This document shows positions 9,209 to 17,380 of a stretch of DNA of 64,000 bases, piece by piece; position 1 is the first letter of the stretch, and each line of letters begins with the position of its first letter. A program made the position numbers and the translations under genes. Origin of the DNA: CAYYYP01 sp964475985 (GTDB lineage Bacteria; Bdellovibrionota; UBA1018; CAYHWW01); the NCBI GenBank assembly GCA_964475985.1, contig CAYYYP010000002.1, positions 1-64,000 on the forward strand. The letters run 5' to 3'. Below the pieces are notes generated by a model. The model saw nothing but the letters and a program-made list of their open reading frames with translations, made no database searches and was not told the origin of the DNA.

Positions 9209-10304
9209 GGGGTAGGGGGGCTTCGGTCCTTACGACATCTTCTATCTTAACTTCGTAAGTAGTCTTAAGCAGGGCAAAGGTTTTGAACACTAAATCTTCC
9301 AATCCTTGATGGTTTGCGCCTGAAATGAAAAGGATGTCCTTGTACTTCTTTTTCTTTCGGAAAAGTGCCTTGATCTCGGCTGCTTCCTCTTCGTTAAAAA
9401 GATCCGTCTTGTTAAATACCAAAAGGGTAGGTTTACCCACTAAATCCGGATGAAAAGTGTAGAGCTCAGCGTCAATGATTTCTTTGTAATGAATGGCGCC
9501 CTTTACAATGGCCGCCATATCCGAGTTGCCAAACTCCTTAAGTAGTTTTGCCCCATCAATAAGGTGAATCAGTACGCGGGTCCGTTCTAAGTGTTTTAAA
9601 AACCGATGTCCCAGACCACGGCCAAGACTTGCCCCTTCGATGAGGCCTGGCACGTCGGCGACAATGAATGTCGGGGCTAGCTCATCATTTCCTACGCGCA
9701 CGACACCAAGATTAGGCACGAGCGTCGTAAAGGGGTAGTTTGCAATTTTAGGTTTTGCGGCAGAAATTTTTGATATCAGCGTACTTTTACCAGCGTTGGG
9801 ATAACCCACGATGCCGACATCCGCTAAAAGCTTAAGTTCCACTTTAATTTTTTTGCTTTGACCAGGTTGGCCAGGCTGCGCGAATTTTGGGGCTTGGTGC
9901 GTTGAGCTTTTGAAATGGGTATTGCCCTTACCGCCACGCCCACCCTTAGCGATGAGGATACGGGTTTGCGCATCCAAAACTTCGCCCAAGCGCTCACCCG
10001 TTTCCGGGTCGGTGACAATGCTTCCGATGGGGAGGGGAATGAAAAGATCTTGGCCATTACTTCCGCTCTTATTGGTGCCCCCGCCCTGGTCGCCGTCATC
10101 GGCAACGTATTTTCTTTTATAACGCAAATCCATGAGGCTGTTGAGATTTGGGCCAGCAATAATCCAGATGTCCCCACCGCAGCCGCCATCCCCACCATTG
10201 GGCCCGCCCCGGGGAATAAACTTTTCACGGCGAAAGCTAACGGCTCCGCCGCCGCCGTTTCCCGCAATTACTTCTACTACCGCTTCATCGATAAATTTCG
10301 CCAT
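9198..10304 (-). CDS. obgE: Obg/CgtA GTPase
   Basis: A 368-residue GTPase involved in 50S ribosome assembly and stress signalling. The N-terminal Obg fold (1-~160) is unmistakable: the Gly-rich GNGGGGAVSFRREKF and GGPNGGDGG loops. The G domain follows with P-loop GYPNAGKS (167-174), the DVPGLIEGAS switch II segment and an NKTD G4 motif. Family members often carry a C-terminal tail, and here it is short. The ATG at 10304 has a well-placed AGGATT ribosome site. Confidence 0.97.
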   Translation of the reverse strand: MAKFIDEAVVEVIAGNGGGGAVSFRREKFIPRGGPNGGDGGCGGDIWIIAGPNLNSLMDLRYKRKYVADDGDQGGGTNKSGSNGQDLFIPLPIGSIVTDPETGERLGEVLDAQTRILIAKGGRGGKGNTHFKSSTHQAPKFAQPGQPGQSKKIKVELKLLADVGIVGYPNAGKSTLISKISAAKPKIANYPFTTLVPNLGVVRVGNDELAPTFIVADVPGLIEGASLGRGLGHRFLKHLERTRVLIHLIDGAKLLKEFGNSDMAAIVKGAIHYKEIIDAELYTFHPDLVGKPTLLVFNKTDLFNEEEAAEIKALFRKKKKYKDILFISGANHQGLEDLVFKTFALLKTTYEVKIEDVVRTEAPLPHAT

Positions 10305-10339
10305 AAATCCTGCTAGAATCCTTGTGCACTATTGGGTGC

Positions 10340-10372
10340 ATTATAAATAAAAACGCTTTAACTAAATGTCAA
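10340..10372 (-). promoter_or_regulatory. Possible obgE promoter overlapping the rpmA terminator
   Basis: On the minus strand a perfect TTGACA (10367-10372) shares its first T residues with the T-run of the rpmA terminator. A perfect TATAAT lies at 10340-10345, but the 21-base spacing is long; TTGACA with TATTTA at 17 bases is the alternative pairing. Either would serve obgE, whose start is 36 bases below the TATAAT. Confidence 0.4.
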
Positions 10373-10404
10373 AAAAAGGGAGTTGTTCTTAAAAACAACT
10401 CCCT
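10371..10404 (-). terminator. Rho-independent terminator after rpmA
   Basis: An 11-bp perfect stem (10394-10404 with 10377-10387, minus-strand order) and 6-base loop, followed on the minus strand by seven T residues. It ends the rplU-rpmA transcript 15 bases below the rpmA stop and separates it from obgE. Confidence 0.9.
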
Positions 10405-10418
10405 ATCTAAAAGAAAAC

Positions 10419-10685
10419 TTAAGCAACGGCCGTTAAGGGCAGAACCGAAATTTTCTTACGAGTCTTGTCGTAATGTTCAAATTTTACGATGCCTTCAATC
10501 ATTGCGTAGATCGTAAAATCACGCCCCATACCAACGTTGCGTCCTGGATGAAATTTCGTGCCCACTTGACGGACCAAAATCATGCCCGGACCAACTTTTT
10601 CGCCGCCGTAACGTTTTACGCCGCGCATCTTAGGTTGGGAATCGCGACCGTTCTTAGTACTTCCACCAGCTTTTTTATGTGCCAT
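10419..10685 (-). CDS. rpmA: 50S ribosomal protein L27
   Basis: An 88-residue L27, the standard length. It begins MAHKKAGGSTKNGRDS, the universally conserved N-terminus that reaches the peptidyl-transferase centre, and continues with GPGMILVRQVGTKFHPG. No cleavable N-terminal extension of the Firmicutes type is present. It lies 21 bases after rplU and is followed by a terminator. Confidence 0.98.
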   Translation of the reverse strand: MAHKKAGGSTKNGRDSQPKMRGVKRYGGEKVGPGMILVRQVGTKFHPGRNVGMGRDFTIYAMIEGIVKFEHYDKTRKKISVLPLTAVA

Positions 10686-10706
10686 GACGAATGAATCTCC
10701 TGTGAA

Positions 10707-11294
10707 TTAAGCTTTAGCTTTTGTGGCTGTGCTCTTTTTTGCGACAGCTTTTTTGGTTGTTTTTTTAACGGTGCCGTCTGCGCTTTTAGCCGTCTTTGCC
10801 GTTTTCTTTTGGGGAGCCTTAGAAGCGATACTAGCTTTCATAAGCGCCTGTTTTCTGAGGTTTGTGTCAAACTCAGAAACCACGGAGCCAGAAGCATCAG
10901 TTATGCGGGTAACTAGAAGTCTAGTTACGGCTTGGCGATGGCCTTGCGTACGACGATAGCCCTTACGGCGTTTCATCTTAATGATCAAAATTTTGTCGCC
11001 CCTGGTTTGGGAAACGATTTCGCCTTCAAGGAGGGCGCCGGCAAGGTAGGGTGTTCCTAGGGCCGCAGCGGTCTGAGGCATTCCACCGATCAAAAGGACG
11101 CGATCAAGTTTAACCAGATCTCCTACTTGTCCTTCGAGCTTTTCAATGTTGATGATTTCGCCCGGGGAAACGCGAACTTGCTTTCCGCCTGTTTCAACCA
11201 CTGCGTAGGGAGAAAGGGGCAGGGTTTGTTCGGTTTTTTTTCCTGCAACCTTGGAGCTTTTTGCTCCGGTCTGAGAATCTGTTTGAGTCTGCAT
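10707..11294 (-). CDS. rplU: 50S ribosomal protein L21 with basic C-terminal tail
   Basis: The L21 core starts at YAVVETGGKQVRV and includes the KMKRRKGYRRTQGHRQ rRNA-binding segment, diagnostic for the family. I set the start at the ATG at 11294, which follows an AAAGGA site, giving 195 residues; a longer frame to 11402 lacks such a site. L21 is normally ~103 residues. This one has an extra ~28 residues before the core and a ~50-residue tail of Lys, Ala, Thr and Ser that resembles histone-H1-like tails. First gene of the rplU-rpmA unit. Confidence 0.95.
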   Translation of the reverse strand: MQTQTDSQTGAKSSKVAGKKTEQTLPLSPYAVVETGGKQVRVSPGEIINIEKLEGQVGDLVKLDRVLLIGGMPQTAAALGTPYLAGALLEGEIVSQTRGDKILIIKMKRRKGYRRTQGHRQAVTRLLVTRITDASGSVVSEFDTNLRKQALMKASIASKAPQKKTAKTAKSADGTVKKTTKKAVAKKSTATKAKA

Positions 11295-11485
11295 GAGAAT
11301 TTCGTCCTTTAGATTTAAATCGCTAACACCTGAATACGTATGAACTTCAAAACACTTAAAAATATTTAAAACATTCAAAAACAATGAGTAGGCAAGAGGC
11401 AATGGCCCAGATGACTTGCCACCCCTCTATTTTGAACCCCGACTCTTACCGTAGGGGAGCTTTCCTGCAAAGGAGAAAATTTAAG

Positions 11486-11518
11486 ATGGCCGAACCGAGA
11501 AAAAACCATTCATACTAA
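11486..11518 (+). CDS. Possible 10-residue leader peptide upstream of acnA
   Basis: A tiny frame (ATG to TAA, 10 codons) lies 33 bases before acnA. An AAGGAG site sits 10 bases before its ATG. It has no special codon run (one His, one Tyr, Lys-Asn), so an attenuation role is not obvious. It may be chance. Confidence 0.25.
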   Translation: MAEPRKNHSY

Positions 11519-11551
11519 AGGAAGTTATTTCAAGGAGGCATTTGAATAACC

Positions 11552-14269
11552 ATGAGTGCAAACCAAAAATTATCCGACAGCTTTAAATCGCGGGCAACCC
11601 TAAATCATGAGGGAACCAACTACACCTATTTTTCGTTGCCCCAAGTAGCCGCTCATTTAGGGGCCGGAGGCGAAAAGGCGCTGGCCAGATTACCTTTTTC
11701 CCTTAGGGTTCTCCTAGAAAACTTGCTTCGTTCAGAGAATGGCGTCGCGGTACAAAAAGCCGATATTGACGCGCTTTTAAACTGGAAGTCCCATGCCGAG
11801 CCCGATCAAGAAATTCAATTCACCCCGGCCCGGGTAGTGCTCCAAGATTTTACCGGCGTGCCGTGCATTGCTGACCTCGCGGCCATGCGAGACGCGCTAA
11901 AAACCCTGGGCGGAGACCCAAAATACATCAACCCCCTGCAACCGGCCGATCTCGTCATCGACCATTCCGTGCAGATGGATTTTTTTGGAACACCGGATGC
12001 GGCCGATAAAAACTCTAAGGTTGAGTTTCAGCGCAATCAGGAGCGTTATGCCTTCCTTCGCTGGGGTCAAACGGCCTTTAGAAAATTCAGGGTAGTGCCA
12101 CCGGATACCGGCATTGTGCATCAAGTGAATATCGAACATTTAGCTCCCGTGGCCATGGTGGCGCAAAATGGTTCGGAATCCTTGCTTTATCCCGATACCG
12201 TCGTAGGTACGGATTCTCATACGACAATGGTAAATGGACTTGGGGTTTTGGGTTGGGGAGTTGGCGGAATTGAAGCGGAGGCCGCAATGCTTGGCCAACC
12301 TATATCCATGCTCATTCCTCAGGTAGTGGGCTTTCGTTTGACCGGAAAACTACCGGTCGGGGCTACGGCTACGGATTTAGTGCTTACGGTCACGCAGATT
12401 TTGCGAAAACGCGGAGTAGTCGGGAAGTTTGTTGAATTTTTTGGCAGTGGGCTGCGTTATTTGTCGCTTTCTGATCGCGCGACCATTGCGAACATGGCTC
12501 CGGAATATGGCGCTACTTGTGGTCTTTTCCCGGTAGATGAAGTGACTTTAGAATACTTACGCTTAACCGGTAGGCCCGAAACTCAAGTGAGCCTAGTTGA
12601 AAGTTATTACAAAGCTCAGGGGCTCTTTTTCTCAACTCAAGTCGAGAGTACCTATTGCCCAGATTTTTCCGATGTCATGGAGCTCGATCTCTCCACAGTA
12701 AAACCGTGTTTGGCGGGGCCTAGTCGTCCGCAGGACCGCGTGCTTTTAGGCGATGTTCCCGCAAGTTTCAAAACGACCTTAAAAGAAACTCAAAAAGTTT
12801 CAGCAACGGATTCCGTTTCATCTCGTGGCATCGACCAAATGAGCCATGGTGATGTGGTCATTGCGGCCATTACAAGTTGCACCAATACGTCCAATCCAGC
12901 AGTGCTGATCGGCGCTGGGCTTTTAGCAAAAAAAGCCGTGGAAAAGGGGCTTAAAACCAAGCCATGGGTAAAAACGACATTGGCTCCCGGGTCCAAAGCA
13001 GTGTCGGAATACCTGAGTCGATCAGGCCTGCTGGCGAGTTTAGAGCAGTTAGGTTTTCATATTGCTGGTTTTGGTTGCGCGACTTGCATCGGTAACAGTG
13101 GACCATTGCCGGAAAAAGTTTCACAAAAAGTGAAGAGCGAAGATCTGGTGGTTTCGGCCGTACTTTCGGGCAATCGAAATTTTGAAGGCCGGGTGCATCC
13201 ACAAGTGCGGGCGAATTATTTGGCCTCTCCGCCCCTCGTTGTGGCCTACGCCCTAGCTGGGAGTATGAACCTTAATCTTGAAACCGATGCATTGGGCGTT
13301 GATGGAAACGGGAAACCGGTTTTACTCAGTGACATCTGGCCTTCTCGCGAAGAAATCCAAGCGGTCATTTTAAAAAATGTAAAACGAGAAATGTTTGAAG
13401 AAGTTTATGCCAAGGCCTTTGAAGGTGATGCAAGCTGGCAAGGGTTAAAGGTACCTCAGGGTGACCTTTATGCGTGGGATGAAAAATCTACTTACATCAA
13501 ACGTCCTCCGTTCTTTGATGGCCTTACCTTAGAACCAAAAGCGGTGAAGGATATTGCCGGAGCTAGACTTTTAGCGGTGTTGGGCGATTCCGTAACGACC
13601 GATCACATCTCGCCTGCCGGGGATATTGCAAAGGATAGTCCGGCTGCGAAATACCTAGAAAGCCTAGGTGTTTCAAAGGCCGATTTTAATTCCTATGGCG
13701 CACGTCGGGGAAATCACGAAGTCATGATGCGGGGAACGTTTGCGAACATTCGTTTGAAAAACCTCTTGGTGCCAGGCACGGAAGGGAACGTTACGGTTCA
13801 CATTCCCACGGGCGCAAAAATGCCAATCTTTGATGCGGCTATGAAATACCAAGCGGAACAGACCCCACTACTGGTTGTGGGCGGCAAGGAGTACGGCACG
13901 GGTTCGAGTCGAGATTGGGCCGCTAAGGGCACGCTGCTACTAGGCGTTCGCGCGGTACTGGTGGAAAGTTTTGAGCGCATTCACCGCAATAATTTAGTGG
14001 GAATGGGTGTGCTTCCACTTCAGTTTTTACCGGGTGAAAACCGCAACTCCATGGGCTTTGGCGGAGCGCTTACGGGTCAAGAGACCTTTGACATCAAAGG
14101 CCTCGCTGGCCTTAAGCCAGGGCAAAACCTTGAAATTACCATTCGGGGACCGGGCGGCCAGGTGAAAACCATGATGGCAAGGGTGCGTATCGATACCCTC
14201 AATGAACTTGAGTACTTTAAGAACGGCGGCATTTTGCAGTACGTTTTACGAACTCAAGCCAAACGATAG
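11552..14269 (+). CDS. acnA: Aconitate hydratase A
   Basis: A 905-residue AcnA/IRP-type aconitase that interconverts citrate and isocitrate in the TCA cycle using a [4Fe-4S] cluster. Cluster ligands are visible as C443 (SCTNTSNP) and the C509/C512 pair (GFGCATCIGNSG). Other hallmarks are DSHTTMVNGLGVLGWGVGG and, in the C-terminal swivel domain, GDSVTTDHISPAG and YGTGSSRDWAAKG. Length is normal. A strong AAGGAGG ribosome site precedes the ATG. Divergent from rplU across ~257 bases, and followed by a strong terminator. Confidence 0.97.
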   Translation: MSANQKLSDSFKSRATLNHEGTNYTYFSLPQVAAHLGAGGEKALARLPFSLRVLLENLLRSENGVAVQKADIDALLNWKSHAEPDQEIQFTPARVVLQDFTGVPCIADLAAMRDALKTLGGDPKYINPLQPADLVIDHSVQMDFFGTPDAADKNSKVEFQRNQERYAFLRWGQTAFRKFRVVPPDTGIVHQVNIEHLAPVAMVAQNGSESLLYPDTVVGTDSHTTMVNGLGVLGWGVGGIEAEAAMLGQPISMLIPQVVGFRLTGKLPVGATATDLVLTVTQILRKRGVVGKFVEFFGSGLRYLSLSDRATIANMAPEYGATCGLFPVDEVTLEYLRLTGRPETQVSLVESYYKAQGLFFSTQVESTYCPDFSDVMELDLSTVKPCLAGPSRPQDRVLLGDVPASFKTTLKETQKVSATDSVSSRGIDQMSHGDVVIAAITSCTNTSNPAVLIGAGLLAKKAVEKGLKTKPWVKTTLAPGSKAVSEYLSRSGLLASLEQLGFHIAGFGCATCIGNSGPLPEKVSQKVKSEDLVVSAVLSGNRNFEGRVHPQVRANYLASPPLVVAYALAGSMNLNLETDALGVDGNGKPVLLSDIWPSREEIQAVILKNVKREMFEEVYAKAFEGDASWQGLKVPQGDLYAWDEKSTYIKRPPFFDGLTLEPKAVKDIAGARLLAVLGDSVTTDHISPAGDIAKDSPAAKYLESLGVSKADFNSYGARRGNHEVMMRGTFANIRLKNLLVPGTEGNVTVHIPTGAKMPIFDAAMKYQAEQTPLLVVGGKEYGTGSSRDWAAKGTLLLGVRAVLVESFERIHRNNLVGMGVLPLQFLPGENRNSMGFGGALTGQETFDIKGLAGLKPGQNLEITIRGPGGQVKTMMARVRIDTLNELEYFKNGGILQYVLRTQAKR

Positions 14270-14276
14270 GTTTAAA

Positions 14277-14315
14277 GGCCAGGCCCTTTTAAAAAAAGGC
14301 CTGGCCTGTCTTTTG
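14277..14315 (+). terminator. Rho-independent terminator after acnA
   Basis: A 9-bp GC-rich stem (14277-14285 with 14298-14306) extended by a T-run facing an A-run across the loop, then a T-rich tail. It begins 7 bases after the acnA stop. Confidence 0.85.
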
Positions 14316-14379
14316 TTTTTTGAACGGCTCAACGAAAACGTTGCCGCATAAATAAAATTAAGTTAGTTAATGGCCGCTT

Positions 14380-16086
14380 ATGATGCAAAGGCTCTTTACG
14401 GCGTTAGCGATTATTTTAGTGGTTGGTCTTGCGCCCATGAATGCCATGGCTCTGCCAGAACCAATGCAGGATACACCTGCGGCCAGGGCACATCGCACGG
14501 CGATGCAAATGATTGCCCAGGATCTTGTGCACGTATTAAGGGAAGCGGTGCAGGTCTCTGATCCCCGTAGTCCCATGATGGTTTCTTTACGCACCTTTGG
14601 CATCAAACCTTCGTATCATGAAGTCAACGCCCTCTCGGCTCAAGCTCCAATGCATTACGTTAATTTCTGGAGTCATGTTTTTGGTTCGCCTGTTTCAATT
14701 GCAAATGGCCAGCCAGAATTCGGTCTCTCTAGACCGCTTTTAGTGAACCGAATTTTGAGTTCTGGCATCTTAGGTTTAATCGCATATTGTATCGCCCGTA
14801 ATTATATTCACGACGAGCCAGCCGCCCCATATATGCAGGCGTTAATAAGCGTTTTGAGCAGTTTGGCCGGTTTTTGGCTAGTTCCTCAGCTTGAAGCTAC
14901 GGCGGCCAAAAGGACGACCTTAGCGGCAGTAAATCAGTTTAAACTAAATCTATTTAATGAAGTGCGAAAGCTAGGAGTGGAAGTTCCGATCGGCGAGGAA
15001 GAGTTGTGGCTCAGCCTTCTGCAAGGCGGTGGAGAACAGGACAGACTCCATCAGGCGGCGTTGCTTACGGTTCCCGCCACAGGTGTGTTGAACGAAGCAT
15101 TACGATTTGAGCGCGCGATTTTGCAAGCGGCCGACAACCTCCAGACTAATGCTAGGCAAGCGGTACTCATAGATCTTGCGGCGATTCTTGCGAGACCGCT
15201 TAAAGCCTTTCGGAGGCGGATGTCCTACCGAGCAACTTCTGCCGCGCATAAATCTAGGGCTAAAGCAGCACTGGTTCACGCTATTTTTATGGCACGCCGT
15301 TCATTTTTAACCTTTGCTAGTGAAATGGAAAAACATGGTGAAACCATTGATGTGAATTCCGTATTATCCCTTCAAGGGATCGCCGAATATTTTCCAGACG
15401 CGCACCCCTTTGAAGCAGTTTTTCCGCCGGTGATTGATAAAATTACCGGACGGGGGGATGACGAAACCAGGCGGTGGGTAACGCAAGCCGGGGATAACCT
15501 CATCACCTCCAACTTTCTTGATGCCTTTACTTCTCAAGGGGTGGGCAAAGTGCATATCGAGTCCGTAAAAATTATGTATAACCCAACGCCCGTTGTGGAG
15601 AGCGACGGTCAGCGGCCAGGGTTGCTGTCATTTACGGTTCAAACTGTATTGAGAGACGGCCAGGGAAACTTATTTTCCGGCGAAGGGGTTGGGGAATTTA
15701 AAGCTGGCAACGCATGGATTAACCTTTCTCCGGCTGCGGTCATTCAGGAAGAAACTTGGGCCGAAGGTGTAGTCCAGGCCATGGAATTAGCGATAAGGGA
15801 TGCGATGGGAAAAATGGAGCGGGCCGCCGCTGAATCTCAAGTACGCGCAACTCGAGCGTCTAATGGACCTAGGGTTTCAGCGGTGGCCCAAGCCAGGGTG
15901 CCCTTGGTCAATGATTCGGCTGTCCGTTGTGACGATAATCTCTCCGGCAACGCCTCCGTTGAGCGCGTAAGGGTTGATGTGTCGGAAGCTACGGTTCCAG
16001 CGGATGATTTCGAAAATTTTGAAACCGGCGGCTCAGGTGATTCAGCTTTGGTCCACTCCAATGGACAATTATTCTGGACGAAATAG
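14380..16086 (+). CDS. Secreted hypothetical protein (568 aa)
   Basis: Not recognised. A classic Sec signal peptide (residues 1-24, ending Asn-Ala-Met-Ala) suggests export. A hydrophobic segment near residues 125-170 may be one or two membrane helices or a buried helix pair. A helical, Arg/Lys-rich middle (~170-300) follows, then a beta-rich region (~330-480) and a polar tail with one Cys. Two adjacent ATGs at 14380 and 14383 are possible starts and neither has a strong ribosome site. It ends 8 bases from the convergent cdd stop with no terminator between. Confidence 0.65.
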   Translation: MMQRLFTALAIILVVGLAPMNAMALPEPMQDTPAARAHRTAMQMIAQDLVHVLREAVQVSDPRSPMMVSLRTFGIKPSYHEVNALSAQAPMHYVNFWSHVFGSPVSIANGQPEFGLSRPLLVNRILSSGILGLIAYCIARNYIHDEPAAPYMQALISVLSSLAGFWLVPQLEATAAKRTTLAAVNQFKLNLFNEVRKLGVEVPIGEEELWLSLLQGGGEQDRLHQAALLTVPATGVLNEALRFERAILQAADNLQTNARQAVLIDLAAILARPLKAFRRRMSYRATSAAHKSRAKAALVHAIFMARRSFLTFASEMEKHGETIDVNSVLSLQGIAEYFPDAHPFEAVFPPVIDKITGRGDDETRRWVTQAGDNLITSNFLDAFTSQGVGKVHIESVKIMYNPTPVVESDGQRPGLLSFTVQTVLRDGQGNLFSGEGVGEFKAGNAWINLSPAAVIQEETWAEGVVQAMELAIRDAMGKMERAAAESQVRATRASNGPRVSAVAQARVPLVNDSAVRCDDNLSGNASVERVRVDVSEATVPADDFENFETGGSGDSALVHSNGQLFWTK

Positions 16087-16094
16087 TTTGCCTT

Positions 16095-16517
16095 CTAAAC
16101 TAGGAAGTCAGCATTGAAGGCGTGGGGCAAAAGTTCCGTAATGGTAAGCGAACTCTGGATCTTCTTTATGGACGCGATATGAACATTCGCCGGTTTTTTT
16201 TGCACGCTGAACTCCAGGATGAACTGGCGGCAAATTCCGCAGGGAGGGCAGCCTTGTGCCGTGTCCGTTACGATTACGATTTCCCGGATCTGTTTACCGC
16301 CGCCTGCGATCATGGCCGTAACGGCCGAGCGTTCGGCGCAAATCGTTCCGCCGTAACTGGAGCTTTCTACATTGCAGCCTACAAAAATTTTACCACGTTC
16401 ATCGATGAGGGCGGACCCTACTTTAAATTTCGAGTAGGGCGCGTGGGCCTTGAGACGCACTTGCTTTGCGAGCCCAAACAATTTTTTCTGCAATTCTTTT
16501 TGATTTTCTTTTTTCAT
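16095..16517 (-). CDS. cdd: Cytidine deaminase
   Basis: Cdd deaminates cytidine and deoxycytidine to uridine forms. The zinc-site motifs are complete: GCNVESSSYGG, the CAERSAV motif with the first zinc Cys and the catalytic Glu, and the PCGICRQF pair of Cys ligands. From the ATG at 16517 the protein is 140 residues, typical of the small homotetrameric class; the open frame runs back to 16664 but would overlap punA by 142 bases. It starts 5 bases below the punA stop, as the last gene of the deoCBA-punA-cdd unit. Confidence 0.92.
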   Translation of the reverse strand: MKKENQKELQKKLFGLAKQVRLKAHAPYSKFKVGSALIDERGKIFVGCNVESSSYGGTICAERSAVTAMIAGGGKQIREIVIVTDTAQGCPPCGICRQFILEFSVQKKPANVHIASIKKIQSSLTITELLPHAFNADFLV

Positions 16518-16522
16518 AGCTT

Positions 16523-17374
16523 CTAATTTTTTAATTTGTTCCATTCCGGAAGCGTTGATTTCAGGAGAGTTGTAAGCAAATGGGTAGCGGTTTTTGAAGT
16601 GGCCACCACGTCCTCGTGGGTAAGAACATTCTCGGTGAGCCCCGCCGCTAAATTTGAAATGCAAGAAATACCCATGACCTGCATGTCCATATGGCGAGCG
16701 ACAATGGTCTCAGGCACGGTGCTCATCCCCACGGCGTCGGCTCCTAGCGTCCTTAACATTTTCACTTCGGACGGAGTTTCATAACAAGGACCAAGACACC
16801 CGGCATAAACCCCTTCGCGGAGGGTCATTTTTAATTTCCTTGCGCTGAGCCTGAGCAGCTCCTGGGCCTTAGGATCATAGGCATAGGTCATGTCGGGAAA
16901 TCGTGGTCCAAGCTCCGCGAGGTTTGGACCAAAAAGCGGGTTCATGGCCATGAGATTGAGATGATCCGTAATCATCATGAGGTCACCTGCGCGAAAGCTT
17001 GGGTTGATGCCGCCTGCCGCATTGGTCAAAACTAATTTTTGAATACCTAAACGTTTTAGAATTCTTATAGGAAATACGACGTCTTCTAAGCCATGCCCTT
17101 CATAAAGGTGAAACCGCCCCTGTAAAACTAAAAGTGGTTGGTGTTCTAAAAAGCCAAAACAGACGCGGCCCCGGTGCCCCGGAACCGTGGTTTTTGGAAA
17201 GTGAGGCACTTCGCTATACTCGATTGCAGATAGGTCTTTGAGTTCATCCACAAAAGGGCCAAAGCCTGAGCCTAAAACTACCGCAATCACTTGGGCCCCT
17301 TGCGCCTGAAGTTCCGGGAATTTTTTAAACAGAAAGCTAGCTGTCGTATCAATTACTTTTATTTTAGATTCCAT
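16523..17374 (-). CDS. punA: Purine-nucleoside phosphorylase, trimeric (PunA) class
   Basis: A 283-residue phosphorylase that splits inosine and guanosine nucleosides with phosphate. Class I trimeric features: LGSGFG phosphate loop (~34-39), the QGRFHLYEGH segment (normally GRFHxYEG), LTNAAGGINP, and GPCYETPSEV, followed by VGMSTVPE. These distinguish it from hexameric DeoD. It sits 6 bases below deoA in the nucleoside-salvage operon. Confidence 0.95.
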   Translation of the reverse strand: MESKIKVIDTTASFLFKKFPELQAQGAQVIAVVLGSGFGPFVDELKDLSAIEYSEVPHFPKTTVPGHRGRVCFGFLEHQPLLVLQGRFHLYEGHGLEDVVFPIRILKRLGIQKLVLTNAAGGINPSFRAGDLMMITDHLNLMAMNPLFGPNLAELGPRFPDMTYAYDPKAQELLRLSARKLKMTLREGVYAGCLGPCYETPSEVKMLRTLGADAVGMSTVPETIVARHMDMQVMGISCISNLAAGLTENVLTHEDVVATSKTATHLLTTLLKSTLPEWNKLKN

Positions 17375-17380
17375 TTCATC

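Noticed and set aside
9824..10267. Frames opposite or inside obgE on both strands
   Set aside because: Shadow frames of a Gly-rich coding region.
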